Of a stretch of 44,365 bases of DNA, positions 15,376 through 23,844 are shown piece after piece; position 1 is the stretch's first letter, and each line of letters begins with the position of its first letter. The stretch comes from Eubacteriales bacterium. GTDB taxonomy: Bacteria; Bacillota; Clostridia; Lachnospirales; Lachnospiraceae. The position numbers and the translations under genes were made by a program. Location of the stretch: the NCBI GenBank assembly GCA_030524175.1, contig JAUNHC010000041.1, positions 1 through 44,365 on the forward strand, in the 5' to 3' direction. The notes under the pieces are model-generated. The model worked only from the letters and a program-made list of their open reading frames with translations, ran no database searches and was not told where the DNA came from.

Positions 15376-17135
15376 TCCTCTTTCAGGCGGACCCTGTCCC
15401 CTGCCTCCACGGTCTTCTCAGAAGAAAGGATCACCAGGTCTGAACCGGATAATGCGCCCTCCTCCAAAGCAGCCATATCTTTTGTCTTTTCCTTGACATT
15501 TACATCAAATCTCTGGGCACGCAGTTCTGTGCCAAGCACACTTTGTACTTCCTGGACCACCAGAATGTAGTATTGCCCTTTATCAAGATGAAGAGCCTGT
15601 AGGGGAAGGGTTGTGGAATATGACATTGACTTTTTCTCCGCCTCTATCACAGCAGATGTCCCCAGTTTCAGCTGATTGTCTGTAATGCGTACCGCAATAT
15701 CAAAAAGCTCCTCGTTCTCAGCATTTTTCCTAATAGAGTCTATGGTAAGACCTTCTATTGCTTTTGAGCCGTCGGAGGGCTTAACTGCAATCTCGTCCCC
15801 CAGGCTTATGTGAGCTGCTTCCTCTGCGGAAATAACAGCTGTCAGCCTGATACCTGCGCTTAAGTCAGCCATTGTCACTGCGCTGGTATCCGAAGTGGGA
15901 TAGCCGGCCTCCACCGCAAGCTTTCTGATCACTCCTGCTCCCGGCGCCCTCACAATGCCTTTCTCCTCTTCAAGAGAAAGATATTTATCCAGTTCCATTG
16001 CCAGCACCTCCCTGTCCAGCTCCATCGTTTTCTGGGTACTGTCCTGCACCTGTGGTTTTCCGGCATCTTCTATTTTCCTGCCGGCCCCTGACAAACTTTC
16101 CTCCTGCTGCTTCAGGGCATCCTGATACGCATTTTTTGCCTGGATATACGCTTCCTCCAGTGCCCGCCTCTGTTCCTGGGTATCCTTACTGTCTAAAGCT
16201 TCCTGTTCCGTCTGGTATTTAGTAAGGGCTATGTCCGCCTCCTCTTTTTCCCTTTTCGCAGCTTCATAGAGTGCTTCTGCTTCATTTAATTCCTTCTTAA
16301 GCTGTTCCACACGGCTGCCTGATATTCCGGCTCCGAATAATTCTTCCGTTTCCGCTGCCTCTGTGGTCTGCTCCGGCATAGCTTGGGAATCTTCAGGCTC
16401 CAACGGCACACTTTCCGTGACAACCATATCAGAAAACATTTGTGTCTCCTCTTCGGCTTCAGCCATCTTTAGCTCTTCCCGCTTCTGCTGAACCTGGGCA
16501 GCTCTGTCCTCCATAAGGGCCGCTTTTTCATGGCAGGTATCTGTCAGCGCCTGTTCCACCGGATCTCCGGAACTGAAAAGCTCATCCCCGGACAAATTGC
16601 TGCCCTGTGCATCAAAATCCTTCAGACGGTCACCGGCCTTTGCCATTGCCTCATAAGCCCTCTGTACTTGTACACCGGAGGTTCCTGAGACACTGTTATA
16701 ATCCTCTGCTGCCCGCCGTTGTTCCACACTCTTCTCGGTCTGTTCCAGTTTGTTTCTGTCCTTAATGTCAGAAATTCCCAAGTCCAGCTTTTCAAGCTCA
16801 TGCTTCTTTAATAAAATTTTTTCCCGGAGATCCGGCATGTCAATTTCAAATAAGGAATCCCCTTTCTGCACCTGGTCTCCCTCTTTTACAAATACACTCT
16901 TCACCCGGATACCAGGCGCTGTGATCACTGCCCGGACCTGATTTTCTTCAACTGTACCGGCCGCTGATACTTTATATGTCAGGCTCCCCTTTCCCGGCTG
17001 CACTACCCCCACATAAGGAGTGAGGATACTTGCTGCCGCTCTGGACAATACTGTGAGAAATACCATTACACACAGAAATCCAGCCAGGGCTTTCAGCGCC
17101 TTCTTTCCATATAGTTCATGAAATTTCTCTGCCAT
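15372..17135 (-). CDS. Membrane fusion protein (HlyD/MacA-like adaptor) with long coiled coil
   Basis: 587 residues. An N-terminal membrane anchor (about 13-37) is followed by two lipoyl half-motifs (about 55-100, ending VKEGDQVQKGDSLFEID, and 393-415, RAPGAGVIRKLAVEAG). Long helical arms lie between (about 100-228 and 270-390), and a beta-barrel and membrane-proximal region completes the C-terminus. The helical hairpin is interrupted by an acidic, Pro/Thr-rich stretch (about 228-268). Such adaptors link an inner-membrane transporter to the outside. Here the partner is the MacB-core-like protein that overlaps it. The gene starts with ATG and a good AGGAGG-like site (GGAGG, 6 bases). Confidence 0.85.
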   Translation of the reverse strand: MAEKFHELYGKKALKALAGFLCVMVFLTVLSRAAASILTPYVGVVQPGKGSLTYKVSAAGTVEENQVRAVITAPGIRVKSVFVKEGDQVQKGDSLFEIDMPDLREKILLKKHELEKLDLGISDIKDRNKLEQTEKSVEQRRAAEDYNSVSGTSGVQVQRAYEAMAKAGDRLKDFDAQGSNLSGDELFSSGDPVEQALTDTCHEKAALMEDRAAQVQQKREELKMAEAEEETQMFSDMVVTESVPLEPEDSQAMPEQTTEAAETEELFGAGISGSRVEQLKKELNEAEALYEAAKREKEEADIALTKYQTEQEALDSKDTQEQRRALEEAYIQAKNAYQDALKQQEESLSGAGRKIEDAGKPQVQDSTQKTMELDREVLAMELDKYLSLEEEKGIVRAPGAGVIRKLAVEAGYPTSDTSAVTMADLSAGIRLTAVISAEEAAHISLGDEIAVKPSDGSKAIEGLTIDSIRKNAENEELFDIAVRITDNQLKLGTSAVIEAEKKSMSYSTTLPLQALHLDKGQYYILVVQEVQSVLGTELRAQRFDVNVKEKTKDMAALEEGALSGSDLVILSSEKTVEAGDRVRLKEE

Positions 17136-17226
17136 AATTTCCTCCGCTCTGTATGTACCGTTTCTGTATATGGCAAGGGGGACTGTCTGTCACGAAGTAA
17201 AACATCACCTATCAATTATCCTTTAT

Positions 17227-19527
17227 CTATTCTGCCAAATACAGATTCACACCGGATACAATGGCTTCTGCCGCTTCATCCACAGTCAGCTCACCCCTCA
17301 GACATTTCATCCCTTCCTGCATTACAGATCTGTTTATCATTTCATCCGTCACAGCCGGGGTGTCCAAAGTTCCGATTATGGTCTTCAGTTTCTGAAAATC
17401 CTCTTTTGAAGGCCAAACCCATTCCAACTCATAGCTGCTTCCATCCATGTCATTCACCGGATTAATCACACCAAGGCGGACAGATTCCGGCTTCTCCTGA
17501 GCCTTGTCAAAAACGGCCTCGTTTACCGGCCAGCCTTCCCCTGAAATTGTCTGACCTCCGGTGAGCAGATAGCGTATAAATTCCTTTGCCGTGTTAGGAT
17601 CTCCGCTTTTTGCACTTACTCCAAAGGTTTTCAGGGGTATGAATACATTCCCTGCCTGGCCGCCGGCTTTGTCAAATCCGCTGTCTCCCATTTTTCTCAT
17701 CATAGATACCATCTGCATCATTCCAGTATTCCCCTTCAGATTTCCCAGTGAGAGCTGCGCATCTGAAAATCCCATTGAGTTTGCTATATATGCGACAGAT
17801 GACATAAACGGTGCCATATCCAAGGCCGTGCTGTCGTCTTCCAACTCGCCTATAAACTCAGTATCAATATTCCCCTGTGCATCCACGATCCTTTTAGCCC
17901 CATGGAGGAACTGTATCAGCTTCTCCTTATCGATGGTACCATCCTGGGATATCCAGGCAGGTGAGGATGTTGATGTGAGAAACTTCAGCATAGAAACCGG
18001 TGTGATATCACCCAGAATATCTTTCGCCTCAGGATATGCTGCGCGCTGGGCCTCTGTCACAGAGACAAGACCTTCAAGATCTGCTGCCTGAGCCAGAAGA
18101 CTTTCCTTTCCATATATAAGAGGTACCGCAAAATATGTAGGTACCGCCCCTATGAACTCTCCCTTTTTGTATGCGTCTGCTATATTCATTAAAATTCCGT
18201 CTGAGGAGTCAACTTCCTCCACCACATCGCTGATGTCCATAAGAATCCCTTTATCAAGATAAGAATCTATGGGCATGCCCTCCAGCATCATGATATCAGG
18301 TCCTTTTCCCGCCATAATATTTGTATTCAATATTTTTAATGCATCGGTCCTGGTCATCCCATCCTCGCCGGTCATTCCAACCTCATAGGCCACTGCCACA
18401 TCTGTATTTGTTTTTCGGTAGGCCGCGATCGCCTGACGGATCCTATAGTCCTCATACATGGAATATATAGTAAGGGTTTTTTCCGGCTGCAGGGCAGCAT
18501 CAGGATCATAGATATATTTAAAGAGCATGGGATGATCATATGGTCTGTCAGACTCGCTGTCCGGATACAAAAGCATTAAAGAATTCTCCCCGAAGGCGGC
18601 ACCTCCCAGGACACTCTCTGACATCATCTGTCCCAGCTGCCCGTTAAATATCTTCTCTATTGCTGTTCCGTCTATCTGCCAGCGGTAGATCCCATCCTGG
18701 CCGATCAGATATAAAGCCTTGCCGTTTTGTTCCGGGATCATGGTAAACCCGTACGAATTACCTGCCCCTTCTTTCACAAACTGCTCCAATATTTCCTGCC
18801 GTCCCAGAGATTCGAAGGTGGTCAGGTCAAATGATTCTATATTTACATCCGTCAATTTAGGTGTCCCGTTGCTGCGCACCTCCATGCGGCTGTCTGTTAT
18901 GTATAATTTATCTCCTGCGGTACAAAATGACTTATCACCTATATATTCCGAATCCTGGGATTCTTCTCCATAAATGTGTTTCACTTCCATAGATTGTATA
19001 TCCAACTGGTAAATCTTCTCCCTTCCCATGCACAAAAAATCTCCGGAATCGGTAAATTCACCGCCCCATATCATCCCCTGTTCCTTATCACTCCCCTGTA
19101 AAAATTCCTCTAGAAGTACAGGTTTTATATTTCCATCAGGCATCATCAGCTTATATGTTTGCCCCGCAGAATAAAATACACTTCCTTTTCCGGAGATTAC
19201 AGCGCTGTTTACCATCCCGCTTTCAATATCTGACCTCATCTCCTGAGGTGTGCTTTTCCACTCTTCCCAGCTTTCTCCCTGATCCGATGAGTCAAAAATA
19301 CCGGTGTCCGAAAGCAGACGTATCTTCCCATCCTCCAATCCACGAAAACTTAGGATTCCTCCTTTGTCAAAGGGTACCTGTTTCTCCACATATCTGCCTT
19401 TTGCTCCTCCCTGTCCGCTGTTGTCCTCCTGCACCTCACGGCCTTTTTCACAGGCAGTAAAAGTAAATGTAAACAGCATTACAAGCAATAAGGACAGCAG
19501 CTGCCAGCCATTTATTATTTTCTTCAT
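17227..19527 (-). CDS. Lipoprotein fusing a propeller-like domain to a solute-binding domain
   Basis: 766 residues. The signal peptide ends in FTAC (Cys26), a lipobox, so this is a surface lipoprotein. Residues about 45-345 are beta-rich, with an Asp-box-like motif (SSDQGESW, 80-87) and repeated short strands typical of a propeller. Residues about 350-760 look like a family 1 extracellular solute-binding protein (TLTIYSMYEDYRIRQAIAAY; GPDIMMLEGMPIDSYLDKG). It is the first gene of the operon with the adaptor and MacB-like protein, with GAGGAGGAG before the ATG. No sugar permease is nearby, so it probably senses or presents a ligand rather than feeding a classical importer. This is inference. 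Confidence 0.8.
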   Translation of the reverse strand: MKKIINGWQLLSLLLVMLFTFTFTACEKGREVQEDNSGQGGAKGRYVEKQVPFDKGGILSFRGLEDGKIRLLSDTGIFDSSDQGESWEEWKSTPQEMRSDIESGMVNSAVISGKGSVFYSAGQTYKLMMPDGNIKPVLLEEFLQGSDKEQGMIWGGEFTDSGDFLCMGREKIYQLDIQSMEVKHIYGEESQDSEYIGDKSFCTAGDKLYITDSRMEVRSNGTPKLTDVNIESFDLTTFESLGRQEILEQFVKEGAGNSYGFTMIPEQNGKALYLIGQDGIYRWQIDGTAIEKIFNGQLGQMMSESVLGGAAFGENSLMLLYPDSESDRPYDHPMLFKYIYDPDAALQPEKTLTIYSMYEDYRIRQAIAAYRKTNTDVAVAYEVGMTGEDGMTRTDALKILNTNIMAGKGPDIMMLEGMPIDSYLDKGILMDISDVVEEVDSSDGILMNIADAYKKGEFIGAVPTYFAVPLIYGKESLLAQAADLEGLVSVTEAQRAAYPEAKDILGDITPVSMLKFLTSTSSPAWISQDGTIDKEKLIQFLHGAKRIVDAQGNIDTEFIGELEDDSTALDMAPFMSSVAYIANSMGFSDAQLSLGNLKGNTGMMQMVSMMRKMGDSGFDKAGGQAGNVFIPLKTFGVSAKSGDPNTAKEFIRYLLTGGQTISGEGWPVNEAVFDKAQEKPESVRLGVINPVNDMDGSSYELEWVWPSKEDFQKLKTIIGTLDTPAVTDEMINRSVMQEGMKCLRGELTVDEAAEAIVSGVNLYLAE

Positions 19528-19647
19528 GAATTCTCCTCCTCGTTGTCTGCATCATGTTTTTTTCGGGCGTCTGTCTGGAAAGGACAGTGTGTGCCCCGGC
19601 TCCCTTTTGACCCCCACATGATACCGTTTTAGTATATCACAGCTTTT

Positions 19648-19691
19648 CTCTACAAAACCTCTAACAAATCTCTATTTTATCTCTAATTTTC
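19648..19691. promoter_or_regulatory. Four 11-bp direct repeats, probable OmpR/PhoB-type binding site
   Basis: CTCTA occurs at 19648, 19659, 19670 and 19681, exactly 11 bases apart, each followed by an AT-rich stretch (for example CTCTAACAAAT, CTCTATTTTAT). A degenerate fifth copy (CTCAG) begins at 19692. Head-to-tail repeats with one-turn spacing are the classic site for dimers of OmpR-family regulators. The array lies directly upstream of the predicted -35 of the OmpR-type regulator gene and within the divergent region of the lipoprotein operon. Confidence 0.75.
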
Positions 19692-19699
19692 CTCAGACA

Positions 19700-19729
19700 G
19701 TGACGGACTGTAAAAAAACATGATATACT
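19700..19729 (+). promoter_or_regulatory. Predicted promoter of the OmpR-type regulator gene
   Basis: GTGACG (19700-19705) and TATACT (19724-19729) are 18 bases apart. The direct-repeat array sits immediately upstream, suggesting autoregulation as a class II-like promoter. Confidence 0.6.
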
Positions 19730-19755
19730 TATGGCCAGAGGAGGAGTTTGTATTT

Positions 19756-20427
19756 ATGAGAATTCTGATTATTGAAGATGATGTACAGCTTTGCCGCTCC
19801 CTTAGCTATCGTTTAAAGAAAGAAGGCATCCAGGCAGATTTGTGCCATGACGGAATACTTGGTTTGGAAACTGCCAGAGAAGGAGTGTATGACCTGATCC
19901 TCCTGGACCGTATGCTGCCCGGACTGTCAGGCACCTCCGTACTTAAGCAGCTCCGCAGAGAGGGCTTCGGTACTCCTGTCATCCTGGTGACGGCTCTGGG
20001 AGAAATACAGGAACGGGTGGAGGGCCTTGACAGCGGTGCTGACGATTATCTGGTAAAACCCATTGCCTTTGAAGAATTGATGGCCAGGATCCGCAGTATC
20101 AGCCGCCGCCCCCAGCACTGGGACCCTGACCCGGTGATCTGTTTTCATGATCTGGCCCTGAATACCCAGACGAAAGTCCTCACCTGCCGTGATATATCCT
20201 GCAGTCTTACCAAGACAGAAGGTGAGCTTCTGGAAATGTTTCTCAAAAATCCCCAAAAGGTACTTGCCCGAAATTTCATAGTGGTAAAAGTGTGGGGGAT
20301 TGATACTGAAATTGAGGACGGAAATCTGGACAACTATATCCATTTCCTCAGACGGCGTCTCAATTCCGTAAAAAGCAAACTTTCCATTAAAACCATTCGA
20401 GGTATCGGCTATCTCCTGGAGGTATAA
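19756..20427 (+). CDS. OmpR/PhoB family response regulator
   Basis: 224 residues from the ATG at 19756, which follows GGAGGAG at suitable spacing. An in-frame ATG at 19720 would lie in the promoter -10 and is unlikely. The receiver has IIEDD, phospho-acceptor Asp51 in LLDRMLPGLSG, and DDYLVKPI. The C-terminal winged helix (about 125-222) includes LTKTEGELLEMFLKNP and the typical ending IKTIRGIGYLLEV. Its kinase follows with no gap. It presumably controls its own operon and the divergent lipoprotein-adaptor operon through the 11-bp repeats. Confidence 0.95.
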   Translation: MRILIIEDDVQLCRSLSYRLKKEGIQADLCHDGILGLETAREGVYDLILLDRMLPGLSGTSVLKQLRREGFGTPVILVTALGEIQERVEGLDSGADDYLVKPIAFEELMARIRSISRRPQHWDPDPVICFHDLALNTQTKVLTCRDISCSLTKTEGELLEMFLKNPQKVLARNFIVVKVWGIDTEIEDGNLDNYIHFLRRRLNSVKSKLSIKTIRGIGYLLEV

Positions 20428-21723
20428 ATGTACAAAAAGCTACATATAAAAATGACTCTTTTCTGCGGCACTGTCACCGGCCTGATACTTCTTCTTATGA
20501 CTCTGGCCGGACTGCTGGCCTTTGAAAATCTTCTCAGCAAAAACGATGCCGCAGTACATGACAAGACAGTCTATGCTCTCCTCTCCAGTCTTGAGGCTGA
20601 GCCTTATATTGACTATGACAAAACAGCAAAAATGGCAGACACCCGCTACTATACCGTTGTACTGTATGACAAATCCATTCCCTATGCCTTGAACCTGGAT
20701 CAGGAAAAAAAAGAGCTTATTGACACAGCACGGGAAATAGCGCTGAAAAACCATGGTTTTAATGTGAACAATCCGCCTATTTTAAGCACAGCTGCCAAAC
20801 AGCTGGAGTTTACTATGAATGTACAAAAAAAGGAATACCTGGCATCCTTTGCCGCTATTCCTCATAAATATGGTACGTTCTCTGCTGTCATTCTCTATTC
20901 CCGCCAACAGCTTCACAGGCAGATCGGCAGGTTAAGGATTTTTTTCCTTATTATTGATGCAGCGGCTCTTGTTCTGCTGTTTACAGCCGCCTGGTTTTAT
21001 ACCGGAAGAATGCTCCTTCCCCTGGAAGAGAACCGCAAAAGGCAGATCCAGTTCGTCGCCTCTGCTTCCCACGAACTCCGTTCCCCACTGGCAGTCCTGC
21101 TCTCAAGCGCTGACGCCCTGGCTGTGGCAGATATGGAAGACCGCCAGGGATTTCACGATATCATTAAATCAGAAGGGCACCGTATGTCCCAGCTCATCAA
21201 TGACATGCTCTCACTGGCCAGTGCAGACAACCAGTCCTGGCCAATGCATCTTGAGAACACACCTTTAGATGAACTTGTTCCTGAACTATATGAAAAATAC
21301 CATTCACTGGCAAATACAAAAGGGCTTGCCCTGAAAATCCAGCTTCCCTCCCCGGACGAAGTTCCCACCGCCCTGTGCGACCGCCAGCGTATCGCACAGG
21401 TAATGGGCATATTCCTGGACAACGCCATCAGCTATACGCCAAAAGGCGGCAGGATAACTCTCGGCCTCAGTCCTGGCAGCGGAGGATGGATACTCTGGGT
21501 TTCCGACACAGGCCCGGGAATCCCTGACGAGCTAAAAAACAGTGTGTTCCAGCGTTTCTTCCGGGCTGACCCTTCCCGGGAGGACAGGCGGCACTTCGGA
21601 CTTGGCTTAAGCATAGCCGCAGAAATCACCCGTCTCCACGGCGGAAAAATATGGGCAGAAGATAATCCCGGAGGCGGCGCTGTATTCTGCCTGCTGCTTC
21701 CGGGGCAGCTGGAGAAAGTCTAG
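20428..21723 (+). CDS. Sensor histidine kinase, partner of the OmpR-type regulator
   Basis: 431 residues. Membrane segments near 10-32 and 170-192 enclose a small extracellular sensor domain. Then come the HisKA domain with His215 in SASHELRSPLAVLL and the ATPase domain with DNAISYTPKGG (N box), DTGPGIPDE, FQRFFRADPSR and HFGLGLSIAAEI. All kinase motifs are intact. The ATG follows the regulator stop directly (TAAATG), so translation is coupled. There is no obvious HAMP domain. It may respond to the state of the lipoprotein/adaptor complex encoded divergently, as Bce-type kinases do with their transporters, but that is speculation. Confidence 0.94.
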   Translation: MYKKLHIKMTLFCGTVTGLILLLMTLAGLLAFENLLSKNDAAVHDKTVYALLSSLEAEPYIDYDKTAKMADTRYYTVVLYDKSIPYALNLDQEKKELIDTAREIALKNHGFNVNNPPILSTAAKQLEFTMNVQKKEYLASFAAIPHKYGTFSAVILYSRQQLHRQIGRLRIFFLIIDAAALVLLFTAAWFYTGRMLLPLEENRKRQIQFVASASHELRSPLAVLLSSADALAVADMEDRQGFHDIIKSEGHRMSQLINDMLSLASADNQSWPMHLENTPLDELVPELYEKYHSLANTKGLALKIQLPSPDEVPTALCDRQRIAQVMGIFLDNAISYTPKGGRITLGLSPGSGGWILWVSDTGPGIPDELKNSVFQRFFRADPSREDRRHFGLGLSIAAEITRLHGGKIWAEDNPGGGAVFCLLLPGQLEKV

Positions 21724-21725
21724 TA

Positions 21726-21795
21726 TGCTGACCGGATTGCATTCGGTCTGTGCACTAATGTGCTGAACAGATTGCCTTCAGTCTGTGTACTAATG
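21726..21795. repeat. 35-bp tandem duplication between convergent genes
   Basis: Two 35-base units (21726-21760 and 21761-21795), each starting TGCTG and ending ACTAATG, differ at a few positions. A third copy begins with TGCTGG before the next gene ends. The units contain short inverted repeats (GACCG/CGGTC in unit 1, ACAGA/TCTGT in unit 2). No T run is seen, so it is not a standard terminator, although no other terminator was found between these convergent genes. Confidence 0.8.
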
Positions 21796-21802
21796 TGCTG
21801 GC

Positions 21803-22840
21803 CTACCATTTGTTTCTGACCTTTTCTGCAAATCCAAGCATATGCTTCACTGGAATTTCGGTTCCGTCATCAAGTACTACATAGCCGTCAAAGTACCCGA
21901 ATACCTGATGCTGGTCACTTAAAATAATTCCTGCTGAAGTGTATGCTTTCCTGTCAAAGATCGGGGTAAAATCCAGGGATAACCGATTGTCATTGGAGGC
22001 GAATTTCCAAGGCTTTAAATATTCCTCTTTCCCCTCCATCGCACCGGGGATGTTGAATTTCACCTTATCCAGTTTATGGGCTTTCCCGTCATAAAACACC
22101 ATGTTTTCAGAAGCAGCACTTGTGTCTCCAAAGCCATAGCCAAGATTAAACCCAAAAACCTTTCCGTCCACAGTCCCCTGAAGTGCACTCCAATACCAAG
22201 TATTGTGGTAAGTCCATACGCCTCTTCCCCAGTCCAGCAGCCCGTAACTGTCTTTTGGATGAAACTCATACCGCTCTCCCAGATATTCCACCACGCCTCT
22301 GGCACGCATCCCCACGATTTTCTGATTATAATAAAAATGCCCCGGCTTATGAAAAGGCACAGCAATAACCATAGTGTCCCGGGATGCTTCTGTGAGGATG
22401 ATCTTCATACGGATGGGATGTCCCTCGTGAAAGTTTTTCATACCAGCCCGCAATATTCTTTTGCCCTTTTCCACTTCAAAAGAAAAATAGCACTGTTTAT
22501 TTCTGAAACTTGTTATCCCTTCTCCTGAATGAGAGGGCAGGTTCGTCTTTCCCATCGGAAACAAGGTCATGGGACTCGCTGTTTTCTCTTTCTTATTCAC
22601 AAAATCAAGAAAAGAAATACTTTCAAGTCCCATATAGCTGTTGTCAGCCACGGTAAGCGCCACGCCAAACTTTTCATTGTGGACCAGATAATAGTCCCAC
22701 TCTTTGATTCTGGTCTTTCCGGCTTTTATGTGGTTTCTGTTGTATTCCCTAACAAGGGAATGTGCGTAACCTGACTCCATGAGATTGCCTTTTTCATCCA
22801 AAAGGCGGCCTTTTGTTAACTTTTTCTGCATAGTTTTCAC
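21803..22840 (-). CDS. DUF2804 family protein
   Basis: 345 residues, without signal peptide or membrane segments. The pattern of DWGRGVWTYHNTWYWSA in the middle and FGYFDGYVVLDDGTEI near the end is that of the DUF2804 family, a predicted beta-rich protein. I know of no confirmed biochemical role. It has its own strong promoter and stands alone, convergent with the kinase gene. ATG at 22840; a GAGG lies 7 bases before it. Confidence 0.85.
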   Translation of the reverse strand: MKTMQKKLTKGRLLDEKGNLMESGYAHSLVREYNRNHIKAGKTRIKEWDYYLVHNEKFGVALTVADNSYMGLESISFLDFVNKKEKTASPMTLFPMGKTNLPSHSGEGITSFRNKQCYFSFEVEKGKRILRAGMKNFHEGHPIRMKIILTEASRDTMVIAVPFHKPGHFYYNQKIVGMRARGVVEYLGERYEFHPKDSYGLLDWGRGVWTYHNTWYWSALQGTVDGKVFGFNLGYGFGDTSAASENMVFYDGKAHKLDKVKFNIPGAMEGKEEYLKPWKFASNDNRLSLDFTPIFDRKAYTSAGIILSDQHQVFGYFDGYVVLDDGTEIPVKHMLGFAEKVRNKW

Positions 22841-22884
22841 CTCGTGTCTTTGTTGGTGTGGATTGTAAGGCTTCTATAAGTAGT

Positions 22885-22913
22885 ATTATACGTTTCCTGG
22901 GAGGGACTGGCAA
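22885..22913 (-). promoter_or_regulatory. Strong sigma-A-type promoter of the DUF2804 gene
   Basis: On the minus strand TTGCCA (22908-22913) lies 17 bases from a perfect TATAAT (22885-22890), about 45 bases before the start codon. It is among the best promoter matches in the window and suggests constitutive expression. Confidence 0.75.
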
Positions 22914-22995
22914 TGGTATTTAATAAATTGGACACGTACACTTCAACTCTCTGAATCTACTTTTGAATGGCGTATACACTATGCATCAATTAATA

Positions 22996-23038
22996 TAAAA
23001 AACTGCAGAGTCAAATCTATTGTGATCTGATTCTGCAG
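22996..23038 (-). terminator. Intrinsic terminator of the FadR-type regulator gene
   Basis: On the minus strand TGATTCTGCAG reversed pairs with CTGCAGAGTCA as an 11-bp stem with one G-T pair (arms 23003-23013 and 23028-23038). It is followed by a seven-T run (22996-23002), and the regulator stop is 14 bases upstream. Confidence 0.88.
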
Positions 23039-23051
23039 CATTGTAAGTTCT

Positions 23052-23762
23052 TTATTCGTTTTTTTCTGCAAGATTCTTGCTGGATTCTAAATCTGTCTCC
23101 ACACATTCCAAATGCTCCAAAAGCTTCCGCTGTGCGAGTTCTACATCCTTGTTTCCAAAAGCCTCCAGTATTGCTGTATGAAAGGGGATACAGTTCTGTA
23201 TATTGCTCTCTATATGGAAGGTTCTCTCACGAAACCTCTTCAAGCTCTTCACAATCTCTTTATTGATAGACATCAGCAGCTTATTGTGACTGCATTCTAT
23301 AATACAGGTATGAAATTTCTCGTCATAGATTGCCAACTCAGCACTGTCTCTTCGTTCAGCCGCCTCAACTGCTTTTGCGTGTATCTCCTGAAGACGCTGG
23401 AATTCTTTTTCTGTACACCTTTCAATGGCAAATCGGATTGCTAATGGCTCTATTGCCATACGTACCTCATTAAAATCCTTAAGTTCAATTTCATTATCAC
23501 GAAACCAACCTGCCAGCTCTTCCTTTTTTATTTCTTCTTTTCTGGCAACAAAAGCGCCTTTTCCCTGAATAACTTCAACAAGCCCCTTTGCCTGAAGAAG
23601 CCGCAATGCTTCCCGCACAGACCCTCTTCCGATTCCCAATTCCTCACAGAAAATTTTCTCAGGAGGAAGCTTATCTCCGATTTTTACAGAATCATTAAGA
23701 ATAAACTTTTTAATTTGATTCTCCGCTTGTTGAACAACCGATACTTTTTCAATTGCCTGCAT
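23052..23762 (-). CDS. GntR/FadR family transcriptional regulator (FCD domain)
   Basis: About 236 residues from the ATG at 23762, which has AAGGGG 7 bases upstream. A GTG at 23783 gives seven more residues and is less likely. The N-terminal winged helix contains LPPEKIFCEELGIGRGSVRE and EVIQGKGAFVARK. The C-terminal FCD domain has the metal/ligand pattern DEKFH, then FHTAI and a later His. FCD regulators usually bind organic or sugar acids. It lies directly beyond the transporter-aldolase operon on the same strand and is the obvious candidate regulator for it. Confidence 0.92.
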   Translation of the reverse strand: MQAIEKVSVVQQAENQIKKFILNDSVKIGDKLPPEKIFCEELGIGRGSVREALRLLQAKGLVEVIQGKGAFVARKEEIKKEELAGWFRDNEIELKDFNEVRMAIEPLAIRFAIERCTEKEFQRLQEIHAKAVEAAERRDSAELAIYDEKFHTCIIECSHNKLLMSINKEIVKSLKRFRERTFHIESNIQNCIPFHTAILEAFGNKDVELAQRKLLEHLECVETDLESSKNLAEKNE

Positions 23763-23844
23763 ATAGTTACCCCTTAATTTCACGTCCTGTCCTTAAATAG
23801 AAACAGATCGTTTTTCTTTTTAAGTATGGAATAATTCACTTTTT

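Noticed and set aside
19720-19755. Upstream in-frame ATG of the OmpR-type regulator
   Set aside because: It overlaps the predicted -10 element and has no ribosome site; the ATG at 19756 has a strong one and matches the family N-terminus.
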